From: Pirellula sp.
GTDB lineage: Bacteria > Planctomycetota > Planctomycetia > Pirellulales > PNKZ01
Direction: 5' to 3'
DNA length: 64,000 nt
Assembly: GCA_013822735.1 (NCBI GenBank)
Contig: PNKZ01000011.1
Location: 1 to 64,000 of the forward strand
Part shown: positions 1-8,037 of the stretch, one piece after another
How the letters are laid out: each line of letters opens with the position of its first letter
How positions within the stretch are numbered: the first letter of the stretch is position 1
Program-made: the position numbers and the translations under genes
The notes under the pieces: model-generated
What the model was told of the DNA's origin: nothing
The model's database searches: none
What the model saw: the letters and a program-made list of their open reading frames with translations, nothing else

Positions 1-8
1 ATATGATG

Positions 9-896
9 CTAAATAGTATCTGCAAACTGGCGCTCCGTGCCCCGGAAGTAGCGGAAGCCGGTGACGAGCAACAGAGAAGTGACGGCCAGCGAGATGAGTT
101 GATCGAGCGGACGCCAAGAATCGGTGCCTAGCAGCGACCAGCGAAATGCCTCGATGATTCCGCTCATCGGGTTCAAGGCAAACAGCAGGCGGTATTGCTC
201 GGGCACGATATCGGTCGAGAAGCCGACCGGGGAAATGTAGAGTCCGAATTGCACGAGGAATGGGATGATATAGCGAAAGTCACGATACTTGACCGTGAGT
301 GCGGAGAGCCAGAGTCCCGCCCCCAGCGCGGCGGCCAACGCCTCGACGAGGAAGATCGGCAACAGCAGCACCTGCAACGGCGGCGCGTGACGGTACCAAA
401 TCATTAGGCCCGCGAGCAGCGTTCCGGAGATGATGAGGTCTACGAACGTGACGAGCACGACCGCCGCCGGCGTGATGAGCCGAGGGAAGTAGATTTTGGA
501 GATGAGGTTCGAATTGTTCAGAATGCTTTGTGCGCTTTCGGCGAGCGCCGACGCGAAGAATGTCCAGGGAAGCATGCCCGCCATGACGAGCAACGGATAG
601 GGAATGTCGCCCGGGGACGGCAGCTTCGCGAGTTTGCCGAAGAGGACCGTAAAGATGATCATCGTCAACAAAGGACGAAGTAGCGCCCAGGCGACACCGA
701 TCGAGGTTTGCTTGTAGCGGACCGTGAGGTCGCGCCAGGCGAGGAACAGGAAGAGCTCTCGGTAGTGCCATAGGTCGCGCCAGTATTGCCGCGATGTGTG
801 ACCCGCTTGGACGACGAGTTCCTCGTCGCGCATGGGAGAGGTTTGATTTGCGGCGGGCGGGGACGATGCGGGCGTGGCGGGTTGCGACATGCTCAT
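9..896 (-). CDS. ABC-2 type polysaccharide export permease
   Basis: This is a 295-residue integral membrane permease of the ABC-2 (TagG/KpsM/Wzm) family, which moves polysaccharide or lipid-linked glycan across the inner membrane with a separate ATPase. A cytosolic N-terminus carrying the family-typical stretch LTVRYKQTSIGVAWALLRP is followed by about six hydrophobic segments, and LTVKYRDFRYIIPF lies before the last pair. The start is set at the ATG at 894-896 because it forms an ATGA overlap with the stop of the upstream ligase-like gene; a longer frame to 944 would run far into that gene. It is the last gene of the cluster inside the window. The partner ATPase is not here and would be expected just left of position 1. 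The family call is strong; the substrate is inferred only from the neighbours. Confidence 0.9.
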   Translation of the reverse strand: MSMSQPATPASSPPAANQTSPMRDEELVVQAGHTSRQYWRDLWHYRELFLFLAWRDLTVRYKQTSIGVAWALLRPLLTMIIFTVLFGKLAKLPSPGDIPYPLLVMAGMLPWTFFASALAESAQSILNNSNLISKIYFPRLITPAAVVLVTFVDLIISGTLLAGLMIWYRHAPPLQVLLLPIFLVEALAAALGAGLWLSALTVKYRDFRYIIPFLVQFGLYISPVGFSTDIVPEQYRLLFALNPMSGIIEAFRWSLLGTDSWRPLDQLISLAVTSLLLVTGFRYFRGTERQFADTI

Positions 897-2341
897 GACG
901 AAAGAGGCGGGCGTGAAATTCCGACGGCGGACGCATCTGAGCAAATCGCGTCTTGTGTGACGCTTGACGGTTGTTTTGATAGGCGATCCGTGCGCTGACC
1001 GACAAAATGCGGAGCTCGGGGAGGGGCTAGCGAAGCGGCGGCGAAGACCGCGCCGTTGAGCAACCAGAAAATCATTCCGGAAGGCCCCTCAAAGAGAGCA
1101 TTGTTGAACGAAGCGGCGATCCAACCGGCGTTGAGAGCCGTGATGACGGTGGCATAGTCGGCAATTACGCCGCTGACTCGTCTAGAAACTGCGATGCGCA
1201 GCGTCGCGAACGATGCAACAAAAAGTGCGCCATAGCCCAAGACGACGAGCGGCACGCCTCCGTCGTACAACCAAGCCGTGATTTGAACTTCGACGAACAT
1301 GGCCGTGGAATCACGGCTGCGTTTGTCTCCAAAATAGCGATACATCATGCCGTAGCGCCCGAGTCCCGCTCCCAAAGGGTATTTGGGAAGTTCGTCGGTA
1401 ATCGTCATGGTTACGAAGAAGCCGCGACTCTTGTAATAGGTTTCGGAAGCGGATTCTTCCGTGAGCGCGTGGAGTCGACGACCGAGTCGTTCGTCGCCGA
1501 TGGAGCGAGTCCAACTCAAGGCGAGGGCGAAGATGAGGGGAAGGAATAGAATTGCCGCCGCACTTCTTGTGACCTTACCTTGATAGAACTGAAGCGCAAC
1601 GAGTACGACGGAGCCGACGACGGTAGTCACCATGATCGAACGAATTTCGCAGGTATAAAGGCAGAAAAAGCCTGCGAGTATTCCCCCGACCGCAAGTAGG
1701 CGCACCCCAAAGCCCGGCTTGGCGAGCAGTATGAAGATGCCGACGACGGCGGCGAACGATCCCGATACGGCGGCGCCTCCGGGAGTATCGGATAGACCGA
1801 ATGGGCGCCAGACTTGTTTGCCGTCGGCGCGATTGATTAAGAGTCCGTCCGCCGATGTGCCGAGCATTTCGCGAACGAATTGGGCGGACGGTGCGAAGCG
1901 ATCCGGATAATAGACCTGAAGCACGCCGATCAACGAACTTCCAAGATGGAAGAACCAAAGCAGCAGTAAAAGATTACCTAAGGTGCGAGCCGTAACGGTC
2001 GTGCGTCCGATCCAAAACAGCGGCGCCCAAATCGCAATGTTCAGCAACCAATGGGCGATGCCTGAAAGATGATTGGCATTTGGATGCACGAGTCCCATGC
2101 CCATGAACGTGAGGAAGGCTAGTGCAATGAGCTTGGCGGGGTGGGGGCGGCTTGGTTTTTCGGTGAGCAGTGCGAGCATGATCAGGCTGCTCGCAAATGC
2201 CACGGCCCGAAGCAACGTGCGAATTCCACCGAGTCGCTCCATCATGAGCGCGGCTTGGCAGACGAACTGCACGACAAGGAACCAGTACAAGCGATATTCC
2301 GATCGCGTAGTCTTGAAGCGCAGCACGTTGGCAGGACGCAT
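893..2341 (-). CDS. O-antigen ligase/polymerase-like membrane protein, paralogue 1
   Basis: This 482-residue polytopic protein has about ten or more hydrophobic segments and resembles the O-antigen ligase (Wzy/WaaL) superfamily, which polymerises or ligates lipid-linked glycans on the periplasmic side. Supporting motifs are YPLGAGLGRYGMMYRYFGD, the usual P-x-G-x-G-x-G loop, followed by a hydrophobic segment after WLYDGG. It is one of three consecutive paralogues that share SGIAHW, LNIAIWAPLFWIGR and LSDTPGGAA. Its C-terminal tail (about 45 residues, rich in Ser, Pro and Ala) is unlike the tails of the other two. The gap to paralogue 2 is 29 bases, and its stop overlaps the permease start, so co-translation is likely. 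Whether it acts as polymerase, ligase or something else cannot be told from sequence alone. Confidence 0.82.
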   Translation of the reverse strand: MRPANVLRFKTTRSEYRLYWFLVVQFVCQAALMMERLGGIRTLLRAVAFASSLIMLALLTEKPSRPHPAKLIALAFLTFMGMGLVHPNANHLSGIAHWLLNIAIWAPLFWIGRTTVTARTLGNLLLLLWFFHLGSSLIGVLQVYYPDRFAPSAQFVREMLGTSADGLLINRADGKQVWRPFGLSDTPGGAAVSGSFAAVVGIFILLAKPGFGVRLLAVGGILAGFFCLYTCEIRSIMVTTVVGSVVLVALQFYQGKVTRSAAAILFLPLIFALALSWTRSIGDERLGRRLHALTEESASETYYKSRGFFVTMTITDELPKYPLGAGLGRYGMMYRYFGDKRSRDSTAMFVEVQITAWLYDGGVPLVVLGYGALFVASFATLRIAVSRRVSGVIADYATVITALNAGWIAASFNNALFEGPSGMIFWLLNGAVFAAASLAPPRAPHFVGQRTDRLSKQPSSVTQDAICSDASAVGISRPPLSS

Positions 2342-2370
2342 CGGGATCGGCTTAGGCGTCGAGTTATTCG

Positions 2371-3843
2371 TTACCGACTGGATTTGTCAGTTCTCGATAA
2401 AGCTGTCTGGGGCCGTGTCTCGGAGAGCAGTTGGCGTCGAATCCCGCGTTTGACTTCCGCCGAACCGTGTGATGGACTTTGCCTGGTCAACCTCGCGGCA
2501 TCCCAAGATGCCGCCGAGTAGACGGCGCCGTTGAGAAGCCAGAATACCATTCCCGTCGGTCCTTCGAACAAGGCGCTGCTAAAAGTGGCGGCGATCCAAC
2601 CGGCGTTGAGCGCGGTAATCACGGACGCATAATCGGCGATAAGCGGGGAGACTCGTTTGGAAACTGCGATGCGAAACGTCGTGTATCCCGCCATAACCAG
2701 CGCGAAATAGGCGAGTAAGACCAGCGGCAATCCGCCGTCATAAAGCCACGCGGTAATTTGGACTTCGACGTACATCGCCGATGAGTTGCTCGAACGCTTG
2801 TCTCCGAAGTACCGATACATCATTCCGTATCTTCCAAGCCCCGCGCCGAGCGGATATTTGGGAAGTTCGTCGGTAATCGTGTAGGTCACGAAATGGCCGC
2901 GGTTCTTGTAGTAGACGGTCGCCATGGAGTCTTCCGCGAGCGTTCGCATGCGATTCTCGATGCGTTCCGTACCCACAGACCGTGTCCAGGCAAAAGCGAC
3001 GAACACAAATATCGGAAGCATCAACAGCGCCGCCAGCGTGCGGGTGACGCGCCCTTGCAAGAGTTGCAATACGATTAGGACGATTACGCCCACGACGGTG
3101 ACGACCATCAGCGATCGGAGTTCGCAAACATACAAACAAAAGCCTCCGGCAAAAATTCCTGCGGCGGCCAACATCCGGAGTGCGGTACCCGACTTGGATA
3201 AGACGAGGAACGCTCCCATTAGCACGGTGAACGAACCGGAGATGGCGGCGCCTCCCGGCGTGTCGGAAAGCCCGAACGGTCGCCAAACTTGCTTTCCATC
3301 GGCACGTTCGATGAGCAACCCGTCGGCCGAAGTGCCCGATATGCTTCGGACAAATTCGGCCGAGGGGGCGAACCTTTCCGGGTAATAAACTTGAAGCACG
3401 CCGACTAAGGAGCCGGCCAGATTGAAGAGCCAGAGCAGCAAAAGCGTGTTGCCGAGCGTGCGGGACGAAATCGATACGCGGCCGATCCAAAACAGAGGCG
3501 CCCAAATGGCAATATTGAGCACCCAATGCGCGATTCCAGAGAGGTGATTGGCAGTGGGATGCAACAAGCCCAAACTCATCAGCGCAAGGGTCGCCAAGGC
3601 CGATAGTCGGGCCGGATGTGCATGTGCGCTACGTCCGGGAATCAATATCAGCATCAGCAAGCTACTGGCGAAAGCCGTGACGCGAAGCGCCGTTCGGCCG
3701 TTGCCCGCGAATCGTTCAGCCATCAAGGCCGATTGACAGGCGAACTGCACCAATAGAAACAAGTATAGATGAAACTCCGCTCGCTCGGTTCTTGCACGAG
3801 TTGGCGTTGCGGCGCTGTCACGATGCTCAATCAACGTGGACAT
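2371..3843 (-). CDS. O-antigen ligase/polymerase-like membrane protein, paralogue 2
   Basis: This 490-residue polytopic protein is the middle of three tandem paralogues. It keeps the same landmarks as its neighbours: FACQSALMAERFAGNGRT in the first membrane region, GIAHWVLNIAIWAPLFWIG, GLSDTPGGAAISGSF, and the long loop with KYPLGAGLGRYGMM followed by WLYDGGLPLVLL. The N-terminus starts with about 18 polar residues before the first hydrophobic segment. The soluble tail after the last segment (SAEVKRGIRRQ onward) is family-variable and basic. It lies 45 bases after paralogue 3 and 29 bases before paralogue 1, so all three are probably on one transcript. Function follows the superfamily (glycan polymerisation or ligation in the periplasm); the exact role is not visible. 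Confidence 0.82.
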   Translation of the reverse strand: MSTLIEHRDSAATPTRARTERAEFHLYLFLLVQFACQSALMAERFAGNGRTALRVTAFASSLLMLILIPGRSAHAHPARLSALATLALMSLGLLHPTANHLSGIAHWVLNIAIWAPLFWIGRVSISSRTLGNTLLLLWLFNLAGSLVGVLQVYYPERFAPSAEFVRSISGTSADGLLIERADGKQVWRPFGLSDTPGGAAISGSFTVLMGAFLVLSKSGTALRMLAAAGIFAGGFCLYVCELRSLMVVTVVGVIVLIVLQLLQGRVTRTLAALLMLPIFVFVAFAWTRSVGTERIENRMRTLAEDSMATVYYKNRGHFVTYTITDELPKYPLGAGLGRYGMMYRYFGDKRSSNSSAMYVEVQITAWLYDGGLPLVLLAYFALVMAGYTTFRIAVSKRVSPLIADYASVITALNAGWIAATFSSALFEGPTGMVFWLLNGAVYSAASWDAARLTRQSPSHGSAEVKRGIRRQLLSETRPQTALSRTDKSSR

Positions 3844-3888
3844 CGTTCGCGGAAAATCGTCATTATGCGAGTCGGTTTCAGGTTCCGC

Positions 3889-5322
3889 TCAGGTTTGCGT
3901 AAGTGCGGCGCCTCGGAAGGAGCCTGCTTTGTAATTTTCCGCCGAAGTTATTCGACTTTGAGTCGATCTCTCGGCGGAATTGGCTGCCGCGAAGAGTGCG
4001 GCGTTCAGCAGCCAAAAAACGAGTCCGGTCGGGCTCAGGAACAACGGGTAATTAAATGTCGCGGCCAACCAACCGGCATTGAGAGCCGTTACCACTGCCG
4101 CGTACTCGGCAATGGCGGGAGTCACTCTTCGCGAAGTCGCGAAGCGAAAGGTTGTCATGCAGGCCGCCAACACGGCGCCATAGCCTAATAGCACCATTGG
4201 AAGCCCTCCGTCATAGAGCCATCCCGTGATTTGAACCTCAACCCATAGTTCGTGAGAGTGAGGCAGGGTCGGATCGCCGAAGTAGCGATACATCATGCCG
4301 TAGCGCCCTAGGCCGGAACCCAACGGATATCTCGGTAGCTCTTCCGTAATCGTCGTTTCAACGAAGTAACCGCGATTCTTGTAATAGACGCTGGCCATGG
4401 AACCTTCGGCAAGCGTTCGCATGCGATTCTCGATGCGCTCCGTTCCGACAGAACGCGTCCAATTAAACGCAAGCACGAGAATCAGGGGAAGAATGAGCAG
4501 CGACGCCACGGTGCGGTTTATGCGGCCTTGCATAAGCTGAAGGAGAACCAAAACACCCGCACCGACGACCGTGATGACCATCAAGGAACGAAGTTCGCAA
4601 ACATACAGGCAAAATACACCTGCGAATATTCCCACGACTGACAGCGCCCTCAAAACTCTACTGGGCCGCGATAGCAGAAAGAATATGCCGACGACAACGG
4701 CGAACGATCCCGATACGGCCGCTCCTCCCGGAGTATCGGAGAGCCCGAACGGGCGCCAAACGCGCACGCCGTCGGCGCGTTCGATAAGCAATCCTTCGGC
4801 AGACGTCCCCATTAAGATTCGCACGAATTCAGCAGACGGCGCGAATCGGTCGGGAAAGTAAACTTGCAATACTCCGACGATGGCGCTCGTTACGTTAAAT
4901 AGCCAGAGCAACATCAAAACAGTTTTGAATGCGCGCGCGGAGACATTAATTCGGCCGACCCAAAACAGCGGTGCCCATATCGCGATGTTAAGGAGCCAAT
5001 GGGCAATTCCCGAGATCGGATTGGCGTTTGGATGAAGTAAGCCCAATCCCATCAAGCCCAGCAACCCCAGGGCAATTATTCGTGCCGGATGTGGCCGCTG
5101 ATTTCTTCCGGGCAACAATCCGAGCATTAATAGACTGCCGGCGAACGCCGCCGCGCGAAGCGCGGTCCGACCGTTCCCTGCAAATCTCTCGACCATCAAC
5201 AAAGATTGACAGGCGAACTGGGTAAGCAGAAACAGATATAGCCAGATCTCGGAGCTTTGGAGCCTAGTCCGTGGCGGCAGCATCGAAGCCGCTTCGCTCT
5301 GCTCAAGTAATCGAGAATTCAT
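3889..5322 (-). CDS. O-antigen ligase/polymerase-like membrane protein, paralogue 3
   Basis: This 477-residue polytopic protein is the first of the three paralogues in transcription order. Shared blocks include FACQSLLMVERFAGNGRT, SGIAHWLLNIAIWAPLFW, LSDTPGGAAVSGSF and RYPLGSGLGRYGMMYRYFGD. The loop after YFGD differs from the other two: PTLPHSHELWVEVQ replaces KRS-type residues, so this copy is the most divergent in the putative acceptor-facing loop. Nucleotide divergence from the other copies is visible at many third positions, which argues against a very recent duplication. It lies 106 bases downstream of a GT4 glycosyltransferase gene. The superfamily assignment is good; the specific substrate is unknown. 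Confidence 0.82.
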   Translation of the reverse strand: MNSRLLEQSEAASMLPPRTRLQSSEIWLYLFLLTQFACQSLLMVERFAGNGRTALRAAAFAGSLLMLGLLPGRNQRPHPARIIALGLLGLMGLGLLHPNANPISGIAHWLLNIAIWAPLFWVGRINVSARAFKTVLMLLWLFNVTSAIVGVLQVYFPDRFAPSAEFVRILMGTSAEGLLIERADGVRVWRPFGLSDTPGGAAVSGSFAVVVGIFFLLSRPSRVLRALSVVGIFAGVFCLYVCELRSLMVITVVGAGVLVLLQLMQGRINRTVASLLILPLILVLAFNWTRSVGTERIENRMRTLAEGSMASVYYKNRGYFVETTITEELPRYPLGSGLGRYGMMYRYFGDPTLPHSHELWVEVQITGWLYDGGLPMVLLGYGAVLAACMTTFRFATSRRVTPAIAEYAAVVTALNAGWLAATFNYPLFLSPTGLVFWLLNAALFAAANSAERSTQSRITSAENYKAGSFRGAALTQT

Positions 5323-5428
5323 TTAGTGCATCTCGTTACTTTTATTACCGCCTCGAAATCCCAAATTCCAACCGATGGTTAGGGTCACGGCGCAGCGATC
5401 CGTACGTTGTGCCAACCGTTCGAATGAA

Positions 5429-6529
5429 TCAAACAGCTTCAATTACGTCCGCCAGTTGTTGCATTTGTCGCTTAGGCCCACAAAGATACTCCGCACGGGC
5501 CGGGCCCCCTTGGCTGAGCATTCTACGCCGAATTGGGTCTTCAATCAGCTGTTCCAGGATGGAAGCAAGTTCGACGTCGCTTCCAGGCGTGACGGCAACG
5601 CCGCATGTTGCATCCACGATCTCTGCGGCACCGCCGATACTTGCAGTGATTATAGGGAGGCCGGCAAGGAGCGCTTCTACGAATACGATGCCGAACGGCT
5701 CCGGACCGGTATTCGGCTGACAATAAATGTCCGCCGAGGCCATAAGTTCTCGCACCTCGGAACTCTGCCCTACGAACCGCACGCGATGACATATGCCGGC
5801 ATCGGTCGCCATTTGCCGCAACTCGTCGAAGTATTGTTGTTCGTGCTTTCGTTGGGGGCCCCCGACGAGCCAAAGTTCCCACCGCTCATTGGTATGGAGG
5901 CGTGCTAGCGCTCGAATTAGTACGCTTTGCCCCTTCCACCGCTCAAGACGACATGCTTGAAGGATAACAACTGAGTCTGGGGACGTTTCGTGCTTATCGC
6001 GAATACGTGTGCGCACCTCGTGAGAAATTTCCGGTACAGGGGCAACCGGGTAAAAAACCACTTCCACCGGTGCTTGGAAAAGGTCGCGAACGGCTTGTGA
6101 CGTAAATTTGCTATTGGCAATGATGACATTGGGCGAGCACCTCGCGGCCATCCGATCGAAGATTCCCCGATGCGACAAATCGTCGTGCAGGGCGTGTATT
6201 AATTTGCATCCTGATTGTTTTACAACCGGCCCAAATACGGCATGCGACCAAGATCCATGCACGACGACGGCGTCCGGTCGACGACGAGCAAGAATACTTT
6301 GCAGTCGTCTACGCGCCTTGAATACGGTCCAAGGCCGACTCATGCGAACGCTCCCAAGGTCATAAACAGGTACGCCCGCTTCTTGGAGTTCGTTTCGGAG
6401 TCGTCCTGCAAAGCAAAGTGCGAATTCCGGATGCATCTCCGGAACGAGGTCTCTCAACCGTGCAAGAGTTGCGAGGTACGCCTCGATCCCGCCGTAAAGA
6501 TTTCCCGAATAAATGTGGAGTACCGTCAT
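5429..6529 (-). CDS. GT4-family glycosyltransferase
   Basis: This is a 366-residue cytosolic glycosyltransferase of the GT4 (GT-B fold) family, expected to add a sugar from an activated donor to the growing lipid-linked glycan. It opens with MTVLHIYSGNLYGGIEAYL, the glycine-rich N-terminal acceptor-domain loop, and carries the C-terminal donor-site motif EPFGIVFVEALLAG with the E-x7-E pattern, followed by ITASIGGAAEIVD. The ATG at 6527-6529 is chosen because it is where family homology begins and because it overlaps the stop of the upstream glycosyltransferase by one base (TGATG); the open frame extends 30 codons further upstream without homology. The sugar and linkage cannot be read from sequence. 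Confidence 0.9.
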   Translation of the reverse strand: MTVLHIYSGNLYGGIEAYLATLARLRDLVPEMHPEFALCFAGRLRNELQEAGVPVYDLGSVRMSRPWTVFKARRRLQSILARRRPDAVVVHGSWSHAVFGPVVKQSGCKLIHALHDDLSHRGIFDRMAARCSPNVIIANSKFTSQAVRDLFQAPVEVVFYPVAPVPEISHEVRTRIRDKHETSPDSVVILQACRLERWKGQSVLIRALARLHTNERWELWLVGGPQRKHEQQYFDELRQMATDAGICHRVRFVGQSSEVRELMASADIYCQPNTGPEPFGIVFVEALLAGLPIITASIGGAAEIVDATCGVAVTPGSDVELASILEQLIEDPIRRRMLSQGGPARAEYLCGPKRQMQQLADVIEAV

Positions 6530-7722
6530 CACGCGATACGTCGTGCTGCGTTTGCAAGTACCGATTGATATACGTCGATTGAACTCTGAGCCATCGTTTG
6601 GTGATCGAAAAGCTCGCAAGCACGGCGTTTAGCTCCCTCCGACAACTGCTTGCGAAGTTGCGAGTCGTCGAGCAACTTTAACGCCGCCGTCGCCAGTTCG
6701 TTGGGAGCATTCGGCGATACCGTGAGGCCGGATTCTTCGTGTCGACTCACCCAGGAAGTGCCCGAGTCACGGATACGCGTGTTGATGACGGGGCACCCGC
6801 TTGCCATGGCTTCGACTTGAACAAGTCCAAATCCTTCACTACGCGCATTGCTTGGAAACAAAAAGGCAGTTGCCGCGTGATAGGCGCCAATCAACTCGTC
6901 GGCTCCCAAGTGTCCGAGGAATGCGACTCGATCGGCCACGCCTAACTCGACGGATCGGCGTTCCAATTGGCTGCGAAGCGGGCCATCGCCCACGATTGCC
7001 AAATGCCCGGGCATCGCGCGGAGCGCCTCGACCGCAGTAGTCAGCCCCTTGTAATAGACCAATCGTCCAACGGCGAGCCAAAGCGGATTGCCGAATTGTT
7101 GCTGCAGAGATTTTTGAAAGGCCTGCGCTTTTGTTGAAGGATTTAGATACGGAGACAAGTCGATTCCAAGGGGGAGCGCGCGGACTTTTTGCAGAAACTC
7201 CTGCAACTGCATCGAGCCGTTTGCATATTGTGGACTTGTCGTAAGGATAGTTGCCGCACGCCTCAAAAGCCTGCGCTCGAGGAACTCGTATGCTTTTCCC
7301 AGCCAAACTTGCTTAATGATGTCGCTATGATGCGTGATAACGAGGGGTGTATCGGAGGCGACTCCCAATAGAGCCACCATCATTGTGGCATTCGGCGTAT
7401 GGAGGTGGATCACGTCGGCGGGCGACCGGCTGATTTGAATCTCGCGGATCACCCGTCGTAAGCCGGGCGAGAGATCCAATTTCGAAAGGGCGCCGGATCG
7501 CCGCGCGCGAATAACTCGAACTCCCTTATCGAGTTCGTCAATAGCCGGTGCTCCTTCTCGCCATCGGTCACGAACGTCGTCGCCCGTTGCGGAGCAATGG
7601 TTCACGCAAACAACGGTCACTTGATGTCCGGCATTCGCCTGACCCCGCGCGAGCGTTTGCACATGGCTTTCAATCCCGCCGGTCGCCGGCGGATAGTATT
7701 TGGCTAAATGGCAGATATGCAT
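6529..7722 (-). CDS. GT4-family glycosyltransferase
   Basis: This 397-residue GT4 (GT-B) glycosyltransferase begins with MHICHLAKYYPPATGGIE, a typical acceptor-domain start, and carries the donor-site motif SEGFGLVQVEAMASG with the E-x7-E pattern. Central landmarks are WLAVGRLVYYKGL and AIVGDGPLRSQLE, which are classic for the linker to the second Rossmann domain. The start at 7720-7722 is preferred because family similarity begins there; a TTG 12 codons upstream is possible but adds an unrelated stretch. No good Shine-Dalgarno sequence precedes it. Instead a perfect 10-bp inverted repeat (7730-7754) occupies that zone, which could affect translation. Its stop overlaps the start of the next glycosyltransferase, so the pair is probably translationally coupled. 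Confidence 0.9.
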   Translation of the reverse strand: MHICHLAKYYPPATGGIESHVQTLARGQANAGHQVTVVCVNHCSATGDDVRDRWREGAPAIDELDKGVRVIRARRSGALSKLDLSPGLRRVIREIQISRSPADVIHLHTPNATMMVALLGVASDTPLVITHHSDIIKQVWLGKAYEFLERRLLRRAATILTTSPQYANGSMQLQEFLQKVRALPLGIDLSPYLNPSTKAQAFQKSLQQQFGNPLWLAVGRLVYYKGLTTAVEALRAMPGHLAIVGDGPLRSQLERRSVELGVADRVAFLGHLGADELIGAYHAATAFLFPSNARSEGFGLVQVEAMASGCPVINTRIRDSGTSWVSRHEESGLTVSPNAPNELATAALKLLDDSQLRKQLSEGAKRRACELFDHQTMAQSSIDVYQSVLANAARRIA

Positions 7723-7729
7723 TGGACAC

Positions 7730-7754
7730 GCGTTTGTCGCCTGCCGACAAACGC
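7730..7754 (-). promoter_or_regulatory. Perfect 10-bp inverted repeat in a 5' leader
   Basis: On the plus strand GCGTTTGTCG, five bases, then CGACAAACGC. It lies seven bases before the ATG of the glycosyltransferase starting at 7722, where a ribosome binding site would normally be. As RNA it would form a strong hairpin; as DNA it could be an operator. It has no T-tract, so it is not a terminator. Function is inferred only from position. Confidence 0.5.
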
Positions 7755-7919
7755 ACAAGATTCGCGCTAGGGGAAGCGTCCGCGCGCACTCCGTGCTCCT
7801 GGGTGACTACGTTGAGTCCCCGCACGGCTCTTAATTAATCTTCTCGTGGCAAATACTTCGTTTGTCAGGATTCGGAAAGCGTGTCGATGAGCTCGGGCGC
7901 CGATTTCTTGACGCGTCAC

Positions 7920-7951
7920 ACGAATGCGGCAGACTCTCATGCGGCATTCGT
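7920..7951 (-). repeat. 12-bp inverted repeat with one mismatch, between wecA-like and GT genes
   Basis: Arms ACGAATGCGGCA and TGCGGCATTCGT enclose an eight-base loop and match at 11 of 12 positions. A perfect 10-base palindrome, TGACGCGTCA, sits next to it at 7909-7918. The 315-base gap between the wecA-like stop (8038) and the GT start (7722) otherwise holds no convincing gene. No U-tract follows the hairpin on the minus strand, so it may be an attenuator, RNA-processing site or operator rather than an intrinsic terminator. Confidence 0.45.
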
Positions 7952-8037
7952 ACCGAAGCAACCAGACGCGTGTCTCAGACGAATCGCCTTCCACCAATAG
8001 ATTTCAATGATGACGACCTCGCACAAGCATAGTCCGA

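Noticed and set aside
7920-7951. An intrinsic terminator after the wecA-like gene
   Set aside because: The hairpin is good but no U-tract follows on the minus strand, so it is listed only as an inverted repeat.
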